Counted from the stretch's first letter, positions 1 to 7,822 are shown. The stretch: DNA of 13,906 bases from Paludibacteraceae bacterium (GCA_904502115.1 CAJGDW010000032.1:1-13906); one strand, 5' to 3'. The notes: generated from the letters alone by a model not told the origin. Program-made: numbers and translations.

Positions 1-14
1 AAGTCGCAAGTCAT
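1..14. repeat. Edge of a 7-bp tandem repeat
   Basis: Two 7-bp units, AAGTCGC and AAGTCAT, sit at the window edge and overlap the stop codon of the minus-strand gene. They resemble the simple short-unit repeats seen elsewhere in this window. The array may continue outside the window, so only its end is visible. Confidence 0.3.
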
Positions 15-2782
15 TTCTCATTTATCTTGTACCACTTTAGTTCCTTGCCTTCGGTAACCACCAAACAGGGCGATTGATAGGGTTTAAAGGTGCCAAAGTA
101 CGCTAGTGGGGTGTCGCTGGCAAAAATTTGGTAGGCTTGGCGTTGGCCTACAAGGTTGTAAATGATCCAACATTGTTGTTCGTTTTCGTAAGCGGCCATG
201 ATGCTTTTGTGCATCAAAAGAGTGGGGTTTGTTCCACCTTTTATTTCGCTGTCGCGCATGTAGATGTTCAAATCGCGGTCGTAAACGTCCAATCCTTGTT
301 GGTCTAGGTAAATGTAGTAATTTCCGTAATTCCCTTTGAATAAGGTAAATAAGTGGTTTTCGCTGTATTTTTTTATCGATGCTTCCTTCACTTCGTTGTT
401 GTATACGTACAGAATGTTACCTTGTGGCGAGGTGCATATAAATCGGTTTTTACTACCCAATACATCTTCGTAGAAAGATCCATGTGTGGCTTTCTTTATG
501 CTGTTATTGGATAAAATGCGTTCTTGTCCTTTTCGGTTTAAAAAGTAGCATTGATCTTTGTCGAATGTTACTAAAAAGTCTTTGCCTTTTTGGTTAAAGT
601 ATTGGATTTCGTTTTGCAACCCTTTGCTACCAGCAAATTGCCAATCACTGGGCGATGAACCATCGGATTTTAATAGGGTAATTGTACCATCGCTATGGGG
701 AATAAAGAAACGGTAATCGCGGTTTTTGTCGTAGTCACAAGTGGTTAATCCGCATACAGTCGATTTGCTGAACGATTTTGGGAATCCACTTACCATATTT
801 CCGTTACGATCCATAACAATTAGCTGGTTTTTGGTAGCAAATGCCAGCTGTAATTTGTTGTTTTTGAACAAATCAACTTGCGATATATTGCCAACGATTC
901 GGTCGGATAGTGATTTCTTCCACAAAATCTTACCGGACGAGTTGATTAGGTAAAGTTGGTTGTGTGTATCCTGAATGACTATTTCATGTTCGCCCGTTTT
1001 GTGGTTCTTTACCAGTTGGGGTGCAATGGCAGCAGGATAATCGAGCGTAGCCGTGCAAAAGGGTTTTTGATTGCTGATGGTACGTGTTCTTACTATTTCT
1101 TTGATGTCTGTAAGTTCGTTTGTTTCGCTTTCAGCAGGTTGTTCTACGGGTGTTGCCTCTGGTATTTGTTGAACAGTGGTTTCGGAAGGGATGTTTTCTG
1201 CTGTTGTGTTGCTTGCCAATACGGTATTGTCTTCAGAAGTCAGCAATTTGTTGTATTGTACAAATAGATGGTTAAATGTATTGCCCGATAAATCGTTTTC
1301 GGTTTGCATGCAGAATACCGAAAAGTTTTCCCATATAGTTTTTGTTTGTTCAATTTCTTGGTACAAATTGCCTGTTACAAATTGGTTGGCATTTTGTACA
1401 ATGAATGGAATGTCTATGTATAGGGATAAGTTCGATTTAGAAAGAAGCATTCGGTTCGCTTCTTGGTAGTTGGACGAGCATGGCAACGTTTGGGTATTGG
1501 CATCGATGGTAGTAATGTGGTGTGCTAGTTTTTGATTCGATGCAATAATCAATTTATTTCCAAGTATGGAAATGTGTTCTTCGGGTAGGGTGTAGTTTCT
1601 GCCAAAGACGCATCCCGCAAAACCATTGTTGTTAAATTGATAGAATGATAATCCGTTTTGTGTAGTGGTATTGACTTGTTCGGCCATTTCTTCTACTAAA
1701 TGTTGTAAACTTTGGGATGCTTGTTCTGCATCGATAAGTTTTACCAAAACAAACTCTCCTTCTGGTGTACAACCATAAGCAATTTCGCCGCCAAAAAAGT
1801 TTTGAAAAAATACAATTGGACTTTCGCCTGCAGCTGTTTCTAACTTCTCAACTCCCGACGCTGTAGGGGGTAGATTGTGTTGCTCGCTGTATAAATCTAG
1901 TTGCTGATTGTATAAATCTAAATTTTTGATAAACAAATGTTTGTAGTAGTAAGTACTAATGGGCATTCGTTCTACTAATGTGTTATGACCCGTTTCTTGT
2001 TGCTCAATGGTAGAGGTGTAATGATAGTGCCCTTTTTTGTTTGCAAACCCGTTAAAAATGAGTTTGTCGCTTTCTATGACTCCATCAATGCAGCACCAAT
2101 CTGCGTAGAATTTTAGTTCGTTGAGCATGTTACGACCTTGTTCGGTAAGTTGATCGAAATATTGTTCTCCGATAACTTCAATGTTAAAAATCCAATTAAA
2201 AACAGCTCGTTTCCCTGCTGTTTCAACAATGCGTTGAAAATCTGGGTTCTCGCTCATAATGGATTTTTTTGTCTTTATTTGTGCTAACGATTCGTTGACA
2301 ATTTGTTGGTCGCTACCTATTAGAAAGATTCCATCTTGGTAGGCAAAACAATAATTAGAACTAACTTGTTTAGCAATGATGGGGTTGAATTTATCCCATT
2401 CTTCTTTTGCCATCTGACCATACCATAAATGAGTAGACGATTTGTCTTCTTTCATAAAACTGGCCATATAGAATGTCCTGTTGTCCAAAGCTTTTTGGAT
2501 GGATTCATTGGTGTATTTGATGGAATCGATATGCGTAATAAGTTGGTTCATTTCTGCAAACGAAGACAACGTACTCATGTCTTGCCAGTAATTATTATTG
2601 TAGAGTAATGCCTGGCTCATGGCATTAGCATTGTTGATGCGAACAATGTTATAGGGCATTCTTGGCAAAGCGGTAAATACGTCCACTTCTTTTGAAATCA
2701 TGGTAGACTTAATGTAAAAGTAACCGCCAATAGATCCTACTAAAGCAATAATGGTTAATAGTATTATAAAATATTTTTTCAT
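11..2782 (-). CDS. Membrane-anchored periplasmic protein, DUF3352-like N-terminal half and beta-propeller-like C-terminal half
   Basis: This is a 923-residue protein of unknown function. Residues about 4-24 form one hydrophobic segment after MKK, read as an uncleaved N-terminal anchor with the rest in the periplasm. Residues about 30-510 resemble the DUF3352 type of bacterial protein; this is a family impression, not a proven match. Residues about 510-565 are a low-complexity linker rich in Thr, Glu, Pro and Gln. Residues about 570-923 have repeating strand patterns (for example LYLINSSGKILWKKSL and LIVMDRNGNMVSGFPKSF) typical of PQQ/WD-like beta-propellers, with no catalytic motif that I can see. 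The gene starts 9 bp after the stop of the PagL-like gene, so both are probably cotranscribed, which suggests an envelope role. The ATG at 2782 is chosen because the anchor segment follows it directly. The stop is TGA at 13-11. Confidence 0.85.
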   Translation of the reverse strand: MKKYFIILLTIIALVGSIGGYFYIKSTMISKEVDVFTALPRMPYNIVRINNANAMSQALLYNNNYWQDMSTLSSFAEMNQLITHIDSIKYTNESIQKALDNRTFYMASFMKEDKSSTHLWYGQMAKEEWDKFNPIIAKQVSSNYCFAYQDGIFLIGSDQQIVNESLAQIKTKKSIMSENPDFQRIVETAGKRAVFNWIFNIEVIGEQYFDQLTEQGRNMLNELKFYADWCCIDGVIESDKLIFNGFANKKGHYHYTSTIEQQETGHNTLVERMPISTYYYKHLFIKNLDLYNQQLDLYSEQHNLPPTASGVEKLETAAGESPIVFFQNFFGGEIAYGCTPEGEFVLVKLIDAEQASQSLQHLVEEMAEQVNTTTQNGLSFYQFNNNGFAGCVFGRNYTLPEEHISILGNKLIIASNQKLAHHITTIDANTQTLPCSSNYQEANRMLLSKSNLSLYIDIPFIVQNANQFVTGNLYQEIEQTKTIWENFSVFCMQTENDLSGNTFNHLFVQYNKLLTSEDNTVLASNTTAENIPSETTVQQIPEATPVEQPAESETNELTDIKEIVRTRTISNQKPFCTATLDYPAAIAPQLVKNHKTGEHEIVIQDTHNQLYLINSSGKILWKKSLSDRIVGNISQVDLFKNNKLQLAFATKNQLIVMDRNGNMVSGFPKSFSKSTVCGLTTCDYDKNRDYRFFIPHSDGTITLLKSDGSSPSDWQFAGSKGLQNEIQYFNQKGKDFLVTFDKDQCYFLNRKGQERILSNNSIKKATHGSFYEDVLGSKNRFICTSPQGNILYVYNNEVKEASIKKYSENHLFTLFKGNYGNYYIYLDQQGLDVYDRDLNIYMRDSEIKGGTNPTLLMHKSIMAAYENEQQCWIIYNLVGQRQAYQIFASDTPLAYFGTFKPYQSPCLVVTEGKELKWYKINEK

Positions 2783-2791
2783 GGTATGTGA

Positions 2792-4141
2792 TTAAAAGGA
2801 ATATCCTATGCCAAATTCGGCAAATTCTACTTTTTGAAGGTGGGTTTTAAAACTTACGTTTACTAAAAAATGGGGTGTTATATGGTATTTTACACCAATT
2901 CTAAAGTAGTTCCATCCGTCTTCGTCTTGTATATCGTACCCGTAGAACAATCCTTTTTTAATGGGTTCTCCTTTGCCGTTTAGGGCATCTAAGGATTTGT
3001 CAGCTGGTTCCATGTTTTTAACGGGATCGTATAGGTAAATACCCACGTGGGCAAAAATACCTACTTTGCCAATGGTCAATTCGTTGGCAATGTTAAAGCC
3101 CAAACGCAGCTTGTTGGCAATGTTGTTGTCGGGCGTACATGTGCGTTTGAATTTGGTAAATTCTTCTGTCCAATCGTAGGTTCCGTTGGCATCAGGCGCA
3201 ACGGTTTGGCAATACGCATCGTCAAAAAATAAGTCGAAACCGATACCAATGCGGTGTTGTCGGCAGGTATGGTAGTAACCTTCTAGGTTCAAACTAGCGC
3301 ATCCAAAGTATTGAGTATCTTGGTAGTATAGTTTTTTAGCTCCGCCCGATACAATCACCTCGCCACTCCAACGTTTTAATGGTGATTCGGATTCGGTCCC
3401 TGAGCTTGTCGAAGGGTCTTCTTCTTCGGTCCCTGAGCATGTCGAAGGGTTAGCTGAGTTAGGAGTTAGGAGTGAGGAGTTAGGAGTTATTTCTTTGTTG
3501 ATTAAGTATTTTAAGCCTAAATACCCATTGAACATGTTCAGGCCGCCGTTGGGCTGGGCAAGGCTAGCGCTCGAGAAGTGGTTGTACATTATATCGGCAG
3601 TCAACGCTAGGTTCTTATGTACTTTAACATCTAGGTTTACCCCTGCCGATATGGCAAAATTAACGGGGCCGCCTATGGCAAAATTATAATCGCCAGCTTT
3701 TTGCTTGATGCTGCGTGGGTCGGCCATGGCGGCTGCTACATCGCAAGGTTGGGTAGCAAAACCCAAACCACCTCCAATTTTGGCATTGAACGATACAATA
3801 TCGTTTTTTACCATGGGGATACTTACGTAGGGATACACACCAATCATTTGTCCGGCTACGTCGGGATTGCCAAGGTCAATTACCTGGAGCGCTAACCCCA
3901 CATCGGGGTTGTTAAAGTCTTTGTGCCAATCTTTGCTGCCATCGGCTCCCCATTCAAAAGCCACTTCGCCTCCTAGCATAGGCCCTTTGGTTAAAGGCTC
4001 GATGATGCTTTTGTCGTGTGGATAAAGGTATCCGCCTATGAATTGTGCTTTGATCTTGTAGGCTGTATAGGTAGAATCATTAGCCCATGTTGGTAGCGCA
4101 AAAGCCAAGCCAATGATGCATGTATAGAGTAATTTTTTCAT
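2792..4141 (-). CDS. PagL-like outer membrane beta-barrel protein (lipid A deacylase / acyloxyacyl hydrolase family)
   Basis: The product is a 449-residue outer membrane protein. Residues 1-20 form a signal peptide with likely cleavage after TWA. The segment NHFSSASLAQPNGGLN (residues 187-202) followed by GYLGLKYLI matches the signature region of PagL-type lipid A 3-O-deacylases, which remove an acyl chain from lipid A; H188 and S190 would be the catalytic His and Ser. The Glu expected 12 residues after the Ser is not evident, since N202 stands there. The C-terminal half (about 256-449) is rich in alternating beta strands and ends in Phe (GIGYSF), as outer membrane barrels do. Residues 218-250 are a linker encoded by intergenic-type repeats. 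It is the first gene of a leftward operon with the propeller protein and has a -7 box at 4217-4210. A structural, non-enzymatic barrel is the main alternative. Confidence 0.75.
   Translation of the reverse strand: MKKLLYTCIIGLAFALPTWANDSTYTAYKIKAQFIGGYLYPHDKSIIEPLTKGPMLGGEVAFEWGADGSKDWHKDFNNPDVGLALQVIDLGNPDVAGQMIGVYPYVSIPMVKNDIVSFNAKIGGGLGFATQPCDVAAAMADPRSIKQKAGDYNFAIGGPVNFAISAGVNLDVKVHKNLALTADIMYNHFSSASLAQPNGGLNMFNGYLGLKYLINKEITPNSSLLTPNSANPSTCSGTEEEDPSTSSGTESESPLKRWSGEVIVSGGAKKLYYQDTQYFGCASLNLEGYYHTCRQHRIGIGFDLFFDDAYCQTVAPDANGTYDWTEEFTKFKRTCTPDNNIANKLRLGFNIANELTIGKVGIFAHVGIYLYDPVKNMEPADKSLDALNGKGEPIKKGLFYGYDIQDEDGWNYFRIGVKYHITPHFLVNVSFKTHLQKVEFAEFGIGYSF
3392..3450. repeat. Two copies of a 26-bp repeat with CCTGAGCTTGTCGAAGG core, inside a gene
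   Basis: Copies lie at 3392-3417 and 3425-3450 and differ by one base (core CCTGAGCTTGTCGAAGG versus CCTGAGCATGTCGAAGG). The period is 33 bp, so the reading frame is kept, giving DPSTSSGTE and NPSTCSGTE in the PagL-like protein. From memory, this core is a common interspersed repeat in many bacterial genomes, usually between genes. Here it forms part of a protein linker. Confidence 0.85.
3456..3490. repeat. Five tandem 7-bp units GAGTTAG, inside a gene
   Basis: The units read GAGTTAG, GAGTTAG, GAGTGAG, GAGTTAG and GAGTTAT. On the coding (minus) strand they encode TPNSSLLTPNS, residues about 219-229 of the PagL-like protein. A 7-bp unit repeats its peptide every three units (21 bp), which explains the recurrence of TPNS. 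Gain or loss of one unit would shift the frame, so this is a possible slippage site. Confidence 0.8.
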
Positions 4142-4150
4142 AATTTAACT

Positions 4151-4182
4151 CGATTAGTCGATTAGTCGATTCGTCGATTAGT
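4151..4182. repeat. Four tandem 8-bp units CGATTAGT in the divergent intergenic region
   Basis: The units are CGATTAGT, CGATTAGT, CGATTCGT and CGATTAGT. They fill the presumed 5' untranslated region of the minus-strand PagL-like gene, ending 9 bp before its ATG, and also cover the place where a -33 element of the plus-strand promoter would be. On the minus strand the unit reads TCGACTAA, close to the ACGACTAA units just before dnaN. Confidence 0.85.
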
Positions 4183-4199
4183 CAATAAAATATTTTTGT

Positions 4200-4207
4200 T
4201 ACCTTTG
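4200..4207 (+). promoter_or_regulatory. Bacteroidota -7 box TACCTTTG for the GldF-GldG gene
   Basis: An exact match to TAnnTTTG lies 44 bp before the ATG at 4252; transcription would start near 4214. No good -33 TTTG is seen: TTAG at 4178-4181, inside the octamer repeat, is the best candidate. It forms one arm of an inverted repeat with the opposite -7 box. Confidence 0.55.
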
Positions 4208-4209
4208 TG

Positions 4210-4217
4210 CAAAGTTA
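4210..4217 (-). promoter_or_regulatory. Bacteroidota -7 box TAACTTTG for the PagL-like operon
   Basis: Read on the minus strand, 4217-4210 is TAACTTTG, an exact TAnnTTTG match. Transcription would start near 4203 and give a leader of about 60 bases made largely of octamer repeats before the ATG at 4141. No clear -33 element is seen. Only two bases separate it from the plus-strand -7 box. Confidence 0.55.
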
Positions 4218-4251
4218 CAACACACAAAAATAACTTAAAAAAATTAATAAA

Positions 4252-6609
4252 ATGTACGCATTACTAAAAAAAGAAATAGCTGGTTTCTTTTCTTCGGCAA
4301 TAGGCCCTTTGGTGATAGGTGTTTTTTTGTTGCTGATGGGCGCTTTGCTGTGGATTATACCCAGTGAAAACAATGTGCTAGTTAGTGGGTATGCACAGCT
4401 AGAAGGTTTGTTTGTACTGGCTCCATGGGTATTCTTGTTTCTGATACCAGCAGTTACCATGCGTAGTTTTTCTGACGAGTATAAACAAGGAACCATAGAA
4501 TGGTTGCAAACCAAACCGCTTACTCGATTGCAAATTATCGGTGCAAAATATTGGGCTAATTTGCTATTGGTTATCTTGTCTTTGCTGCCCACGTTGGTAT
4601 ATTTTATCTCTGTTTGTTGTTTGGGAACCACTTTTGGTAACTTGGATATGGGGGCCTTCTGGGGGTCTTTTATTGGTTTGGTATTGTTGGCTGCCGTTTA
4701 TGTGGCTGTGGGTGTATGTGTATCTTCTTATACCGATAATGCGGTGGTTGCCTTTGTGGTATCGGCATTTTCTTGTTTCCTTTTATACATTGGTTTTGAT
4801 TTTATCGCTTCGTTGTTTAATCAAGCAGAAGCACAAGATTTGGTTTCGCAATTTGGTATTGCTGCCCATTACGATTCCATTAGCAGAGGGGTGTTGGATT
4901 TACGCGATGTATGCTACTTTGTGGTGGTTTCGGGTGTTATCATTGCCTTTACCTTTAAGAAGGATTGGAATAGAAAAGATGCCTTTGTGGTGCCAATAGC
5001 CTTGTTGGTAATTTTCTTGTCGCATTGGATGGTGATACGTTTTGACTTAACCAGCGAAAAACGCTATACGTTGTCAGATCAAACCAAACAATTATTGCGT
5101 AATCAAACAGAAACTTTGCATGTAAAAGTTTATTTGGATGGCGATTTGAATATGGGATTCTTGCGACTTAAAAAGGCTACCAAAGAAATGTTGCAAGAGA
5201 TGGATATTTATGCGGCAGAGGGGATAGAAGTTGTGTTTGAGAATCCATCGCAGGCTGAATCGCAAGAAGAACGCGAAAAAAAATACGAACAGTTGGTCAA
5301 CATGGGGTTGATGCCAGTTCCGGTTATGGAACGTGATGCAGAAGGCAATATGCAACAAAAAATTGTATTCCCATGGGCAGTTGTAACGTTGGGCGATAAA
5401 TCCATGCCAGTCATGCTTCTTAAAAATGGTGCTCGATCGGGCGATGAAAACTTGAATATATCCATCGAGAATTTAGAATATGAATTAACCGATGCGATTC
5501 GTGTTTTATCGACCAAAGAAGTACATAAAATAGCCTTTTTAGCAGGGCATAATGAACTATCAGGACCCTATATAGCAGATATTATCCAAAAATTGACTAA
5601 ATATTATAAAGTAGAAAGCGTATCTTTAAACAATAATGTGAATGCTTTGGATGCTTACAAAGTGCTAGTTGTGGCAGAACCTTATACAGCATTTTCAGAA
5701 TTGGATAAATTTATTTTGGACCAATACATTATGAATGGTGGGTGTGTACTATGGTTGCTAGATGGTGTAATTACGAATGGTGAAGTGATAAAATCCCATG
5801 AACTTAATTTAACCGACCAACTCTTTACCTACGGTGTTCGTATTTCGCCCAATTTGTTGTTGGACGTTCAATGTGCTTTGACACCGATTCAACTAGAAGG
5901 ACAAACGGGACAAGGTGATTTTGAACCCGCCCCATGGTATTATTCTCCTTTGTTAACACCGCTGTCATCGCATGCTATTACCCGTAATTTATCGCCTATT
6001 AAAGCAGAATTTGCTTCGTATATAGAATGGGTAGGGGAAGAACAAAATAAGGGTATAACAAAGACTACCTTGCTTACATCGTCGGAACATGCTGCTTTGG
6101 CAAATGCTCCTATGCCTTTGGTGATGCAAATTGTAGAATTACCGCCTACATCTCCCTATTTTTCGGAAAGTAATTTACCAGTTGCAGTCTTGTTAGAAGG
6201 TAATTTTATGTCGTTGTATGCCAATAGAATGCCACCTAAAAACATTGATTTAAAGGGAAAAAGTATTTTAAAAAGCAGTAAATCTGCCAAAATGATAGTA
6301 GTAGCAGATGGATCGGTTATTGCCAATGAAGTGAACGGAAATGAACCCATGCCATTGGGGTATGATTCGTACATGAACCAACAATTTGGTAATGCTAATT
6401 TTGTGCTCAATGCAGTGAATTATTTAGCAGGCGATGAGCAATGGTTGGAATTGCGTAACCGTCAACTTACTTTGCGTTTGTTGGATAAATTCAAGGTATC
6501 CGAACAACGCTTGCAATGGCAACTCATCAACATGGTTTTACCTTTGTTTTTGTTAATAACTTTTTCTGTTGGTTATCAGTTAATTAGACGTAAACGTTAC
6601 GCAAAATAA
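4252..6609 (+). CDS. gldFG: GldF-GldG fusion: ABC-2 permease joined to gliding-type auxiliary subunit
   Basis: The 785-residue product joins two proteins that are separate in Flavobacterium. Residues 1 to about 240 match GldF, an ABC-2 type permease: six membrane segments (near 14-36, 48-69, 100-123, 137-157, 164-186, 219-236) and the family motif RSFSDEYKQGTIEWLQTKPL at 71-90. Residues about 241-785 match GldG, an ABC-transporter auxiliary protein: a membrane segment at about 244-263, then RFDLTSEKRYTLSDQTKQLL at 263-282, a large extracytoplasmic part, and a C-terminal membrane segment at about 759-778 followed by RRKRYAK. No start codon lies at the junction that could give a separate GldG, so the fusion appears genuine. 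The ATPase partner GldA is not in the window. In gliding bacteria the Gld ABC transporter is linked to motility, but its substrate is unclear and homologs occur in non-gliders. The start follows an A-rich tract. Confidence 0.92.
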   Translation: MYALLKKEIAGFFSSAIGPLVIGVFLLLMGALLWIIPSENNVLVSGYAQLEGLFVLAPWVFLFLIPAVTMRSFSDEYKQGTIEWLQTKPLTRLQIIGAKYWANLLLVILSLLPTLVYFISVCCLGTTFGNLDMGAFWGSFIGLVLLAAVYVAVGVCVSSYTDNAVVAFVVSAFSCFLLYIGFDFIASLFNQAEAQDLVSQFGIAAHYDSISRGVLDLRDVCYFVVVSGVIIAFTFKKDWNRKDAFVVPIALLVIFLSHWMVIRFDLTSEKRYTLSDQTKQLLRNQTETLHVKVYLDGDLNMGFLRLKKATKEMLQEMDIYAAEGIEVVFENPSQAESQEEREKKYEQLVNMGLMPVPVMERDAEGNMQQKIVFPWAVVTLGDKSMPVMLLKNGARSGDENLNISIENLEYELTDAIRVLSTKEVHKIAFLAGHNELSGPYIADIIQKLTKYYKVESVSLNNNVNALDAYKVLVVAEPYTAFSELDKFILDQYIMNGGCVLWLLDGVITNGEVIKSHELNLTDQLFTYGVRISPNLLLDVQCALTPIQLEGQTGQGDFEPAPWYYSPLLTPLSSHAITRNLSPIKAEFASYIEWVGEEQNKGITKTTLLTSSEHAALANAPMPLVMQIVELPPTSPYFSESNLPVAVLLEGNFMSLYANRMPPKNIDLKGKSILKSSKSAKMIVVADGSVIANEVNGNEPMPLGYDSYMNQQFGNANFVLNAVNYLAGDEQWLELRNRQLTLRLLDKFKVSEQRLQWQLINMVLPLFLLITFSVGYQLIRRKRYAK

Positions 6610-6616
6610 CGTTTGC
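6590..6616. repeat. Inverted repeat across the GldF-GldG stop codon
   Basis: AAACGTTA (6592-6599) and TAACGTTT (6607-6614) are perfect inverted arms with a 7-base loop, extendable by a G-T and a G-C pair. The right arm begins with the stop codon TAA (6607-6609). No U-tract follows directly, so it is at most a weak terminator or an RNA-stability hairpin. Confidence 0.4.
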
Positions 6617-6618
6617 AA

Positions 6619-6648
6619 TTGTTTGTAAATAAAAAATTACTAATTTTG
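6619..6648 (+). promoter_or_regulatory. Probable dnaN promoter
   Basis: TAATTTTG at 6641-6648 is an exact TAnnTTTG -7 box, with TTG at 6619-6621 after a 19-bp spacer, matching the Bacteroidota promoter layout. Transcription would start near 6655. It lies in the 93-bp gap between the GldF-GldG stop and the dnaN ATG and would give dnaN and the exonuclease independent expression. Confidence 0.55.
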
Positions 6649-6668
6649 TCATTTGTCGCTTGTCGACT

Positions 6669-6700
6669 CAACGCATCAACGACTAAACAACTAAACGATA
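6669..6700. repeat. Degenerate octamer repeats in the dnaN leader
   Basis: Four 8-bp units CAACGCAT, CAACGACT, AAACAACT and AAACGATA run almost to the dnaN ATG. In another phase the core is ACGACTAA-ACAACTAA-ACGA, similar to the TCGACTAA units in the same position before the PagL-like gene on the other strand. Confidence 0.55.
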
Positions 6701-6702
6701 TT

Positions 6703-7821
6703 ATGAAATTTACCTGTTCTTCTGCACAACTAGCCGAGCGCGTTCAAGTGATATCGCGTGTTTTGGGCAATAAAAATACCAATCCGGTATTTAATTTCTT
6801 GTATTTCTCTATTAAAGAGGGTGTGTTAACCATCGTAGGTTCGGATGGCGATACCTCGTTGTCGGGAACGTTGCAAGTAGACGATGCCGAAGGCAATGTT
6901 GATATCCTTTTGTTAGGCAACCAAATTTGTGCCATTTTGCCAAAATTGGGCGACCAACCCCTTACCTTTAATATTGATGAACGCAGCTATTCGGTAGAAA
7001 TTACTACCATGGGTGGCAAGTACAATTACATCGGACAATCGGCTGCCGAATACCCACAAGCAAAACAATTGGATGCTGCTCGTACCGTAGAACTATCGTT
7101 GGATGTGGCTACCTTGCAAAAAGGCATTGCGCATACTGCTTTTGCTACCTGCGACGACGAATTGCGTCCTGTAATGCAAGGTATTTACGTGGATATGACC
7201 CCAGATGGTCTTAACTTTGTCGCAACCGATGCTCGCCAGTTGGCCTTGTATCAAATTACCGATAAAACCTTCTCGGAACCTGCTAGCTTTATTTTGCCTG
7301 GTAAAACCGCCAATACCTTAAAAACGTTGTTGGCAAAAGAACAAGGCGATGTGCGTATTTATTTTGATGGTTCTGCTTTGTTGATTCAAACTGCTAATTA
7401 CCGCATGGTAGCTCGTTTGATTGAAGGTCGTTTCCCTAATTACAAAGCTGTTATTCCACAAGAAACCGTTATGTCGGCTATCATCGACACCGATGGATTT
7501 AAAATGGCGTTCGACAGGGTTTCGTTGTGTGCTTCCGATAATAATTTGGTGCGCATGCGTTTTGAAGATGGTAGAGTGTCGTTATTAAGCCAAGACATCG
7601 ACTTCTCTTTGTCGGGCGAAGAATCGTTGCCTTGCCAATTCAGTGGAGCAGGCATTGAAATTGGTGTAAAAGCCAAATACATGACGGGTATTTTGCAAAA
7701 CTTGCCATCCGATCAAGTGGAAATTAAATTGATCGATGCTACTCGTCCTATGTTGTTGCTTCCTGTTACCCAAGCAGAAAACACCAAAACAACCATGTTA
7801 TTAACACCAATGACCTTGTAA
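6703..7821 (+). CDS. dnaN: DNA polymerase III subunit beta (sliding clamp)
   Basis: This 372-residue protein is the ring-shaped clamp that tethers the replicative polymerase and repair enzymes to DNA. It starts MKFTCSSAQLAERVQVISRV, as beta clamps do, and the length is normal for the family (about 365-375). Three clamp domains can be placed near 1-120, 125-245 and 250-372. Recognisable segments are RPVMQGIYVDM, FVATDARQLALY, MVARLIEGRFPNYKAVIP and the C-terminal LLTPMTL, equivalent to the conserved MPM-x-L end of clamps. The ATG at 6703 is chosen over an in-frame TTG at 6613 because homology begins here and the extension is repeat-derived. It is one base from the following exonuclease gene, so both are cotranscribed. 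In Bacteroidota, dnaN is often found away from dnaA, as appears to be the case here. Confidence 0.97.
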   Translation: MKFTCSSAQLAERVQVISRVLGNKNTNPVFNFLYFSIKEGVLTIVGSDGDTSLSGTLQVDDAEGNVDILLLGNQICAILPKLGDQPLTFNIDERSYSVEITTMGGKYNYIGQSAAEYPQAKQLDAARTVELSLDVATLQKGIAHTAFATCDDELRPVMQGIYVDMTPDGLNFVATDARQLALYQITDKTFSEPASFILPGKTANTLKTLLAKEQGDVRIYFDGSALLIQTANYRMVARLIEGRFPNYKAVIPQETVMSAIIDTDGFKMAFDRVSLCASDNNLVRMRFEDGRVSLLSQDIDFSLSGEESLPCQFSGAGIEIGVKAKYMTGILQNLPSDQVEIKLIDATRPMLLLPVTQAENTKTTMLLTPMTL

Positions 7822-7822
7822 T

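Noticed and set aside
956..1469. Overlapping plus-strand open frames of about 100 codons
   Set aside because: They are antisense to the linker part of the 923-residue protein and show low-complexity Cys/Phe/Val composition without family features.
4151..4182. Short direct repeats as a possible CRISPR array or plasmid-type iteron origin
   Set aside because: The units are only 8 bp with no spacers, and the surrounding genes are chromosomal with no replication initiator or Cas gene.
4215..4631. 138-codon open frame on the minus strand
   Set aside because: It is antisense to the membrane part of the GldF-GldG gene, which has strong family motifs there; hydrophobic codons often leave open antisense frames.
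6613..6702. In-frame TTG start giving dnaN a 30-residue N-terminal extension
   Set aside because: The extension overlaps the promoter and octamer leader, and clamp homology starts exactly at the ATG at 6703.
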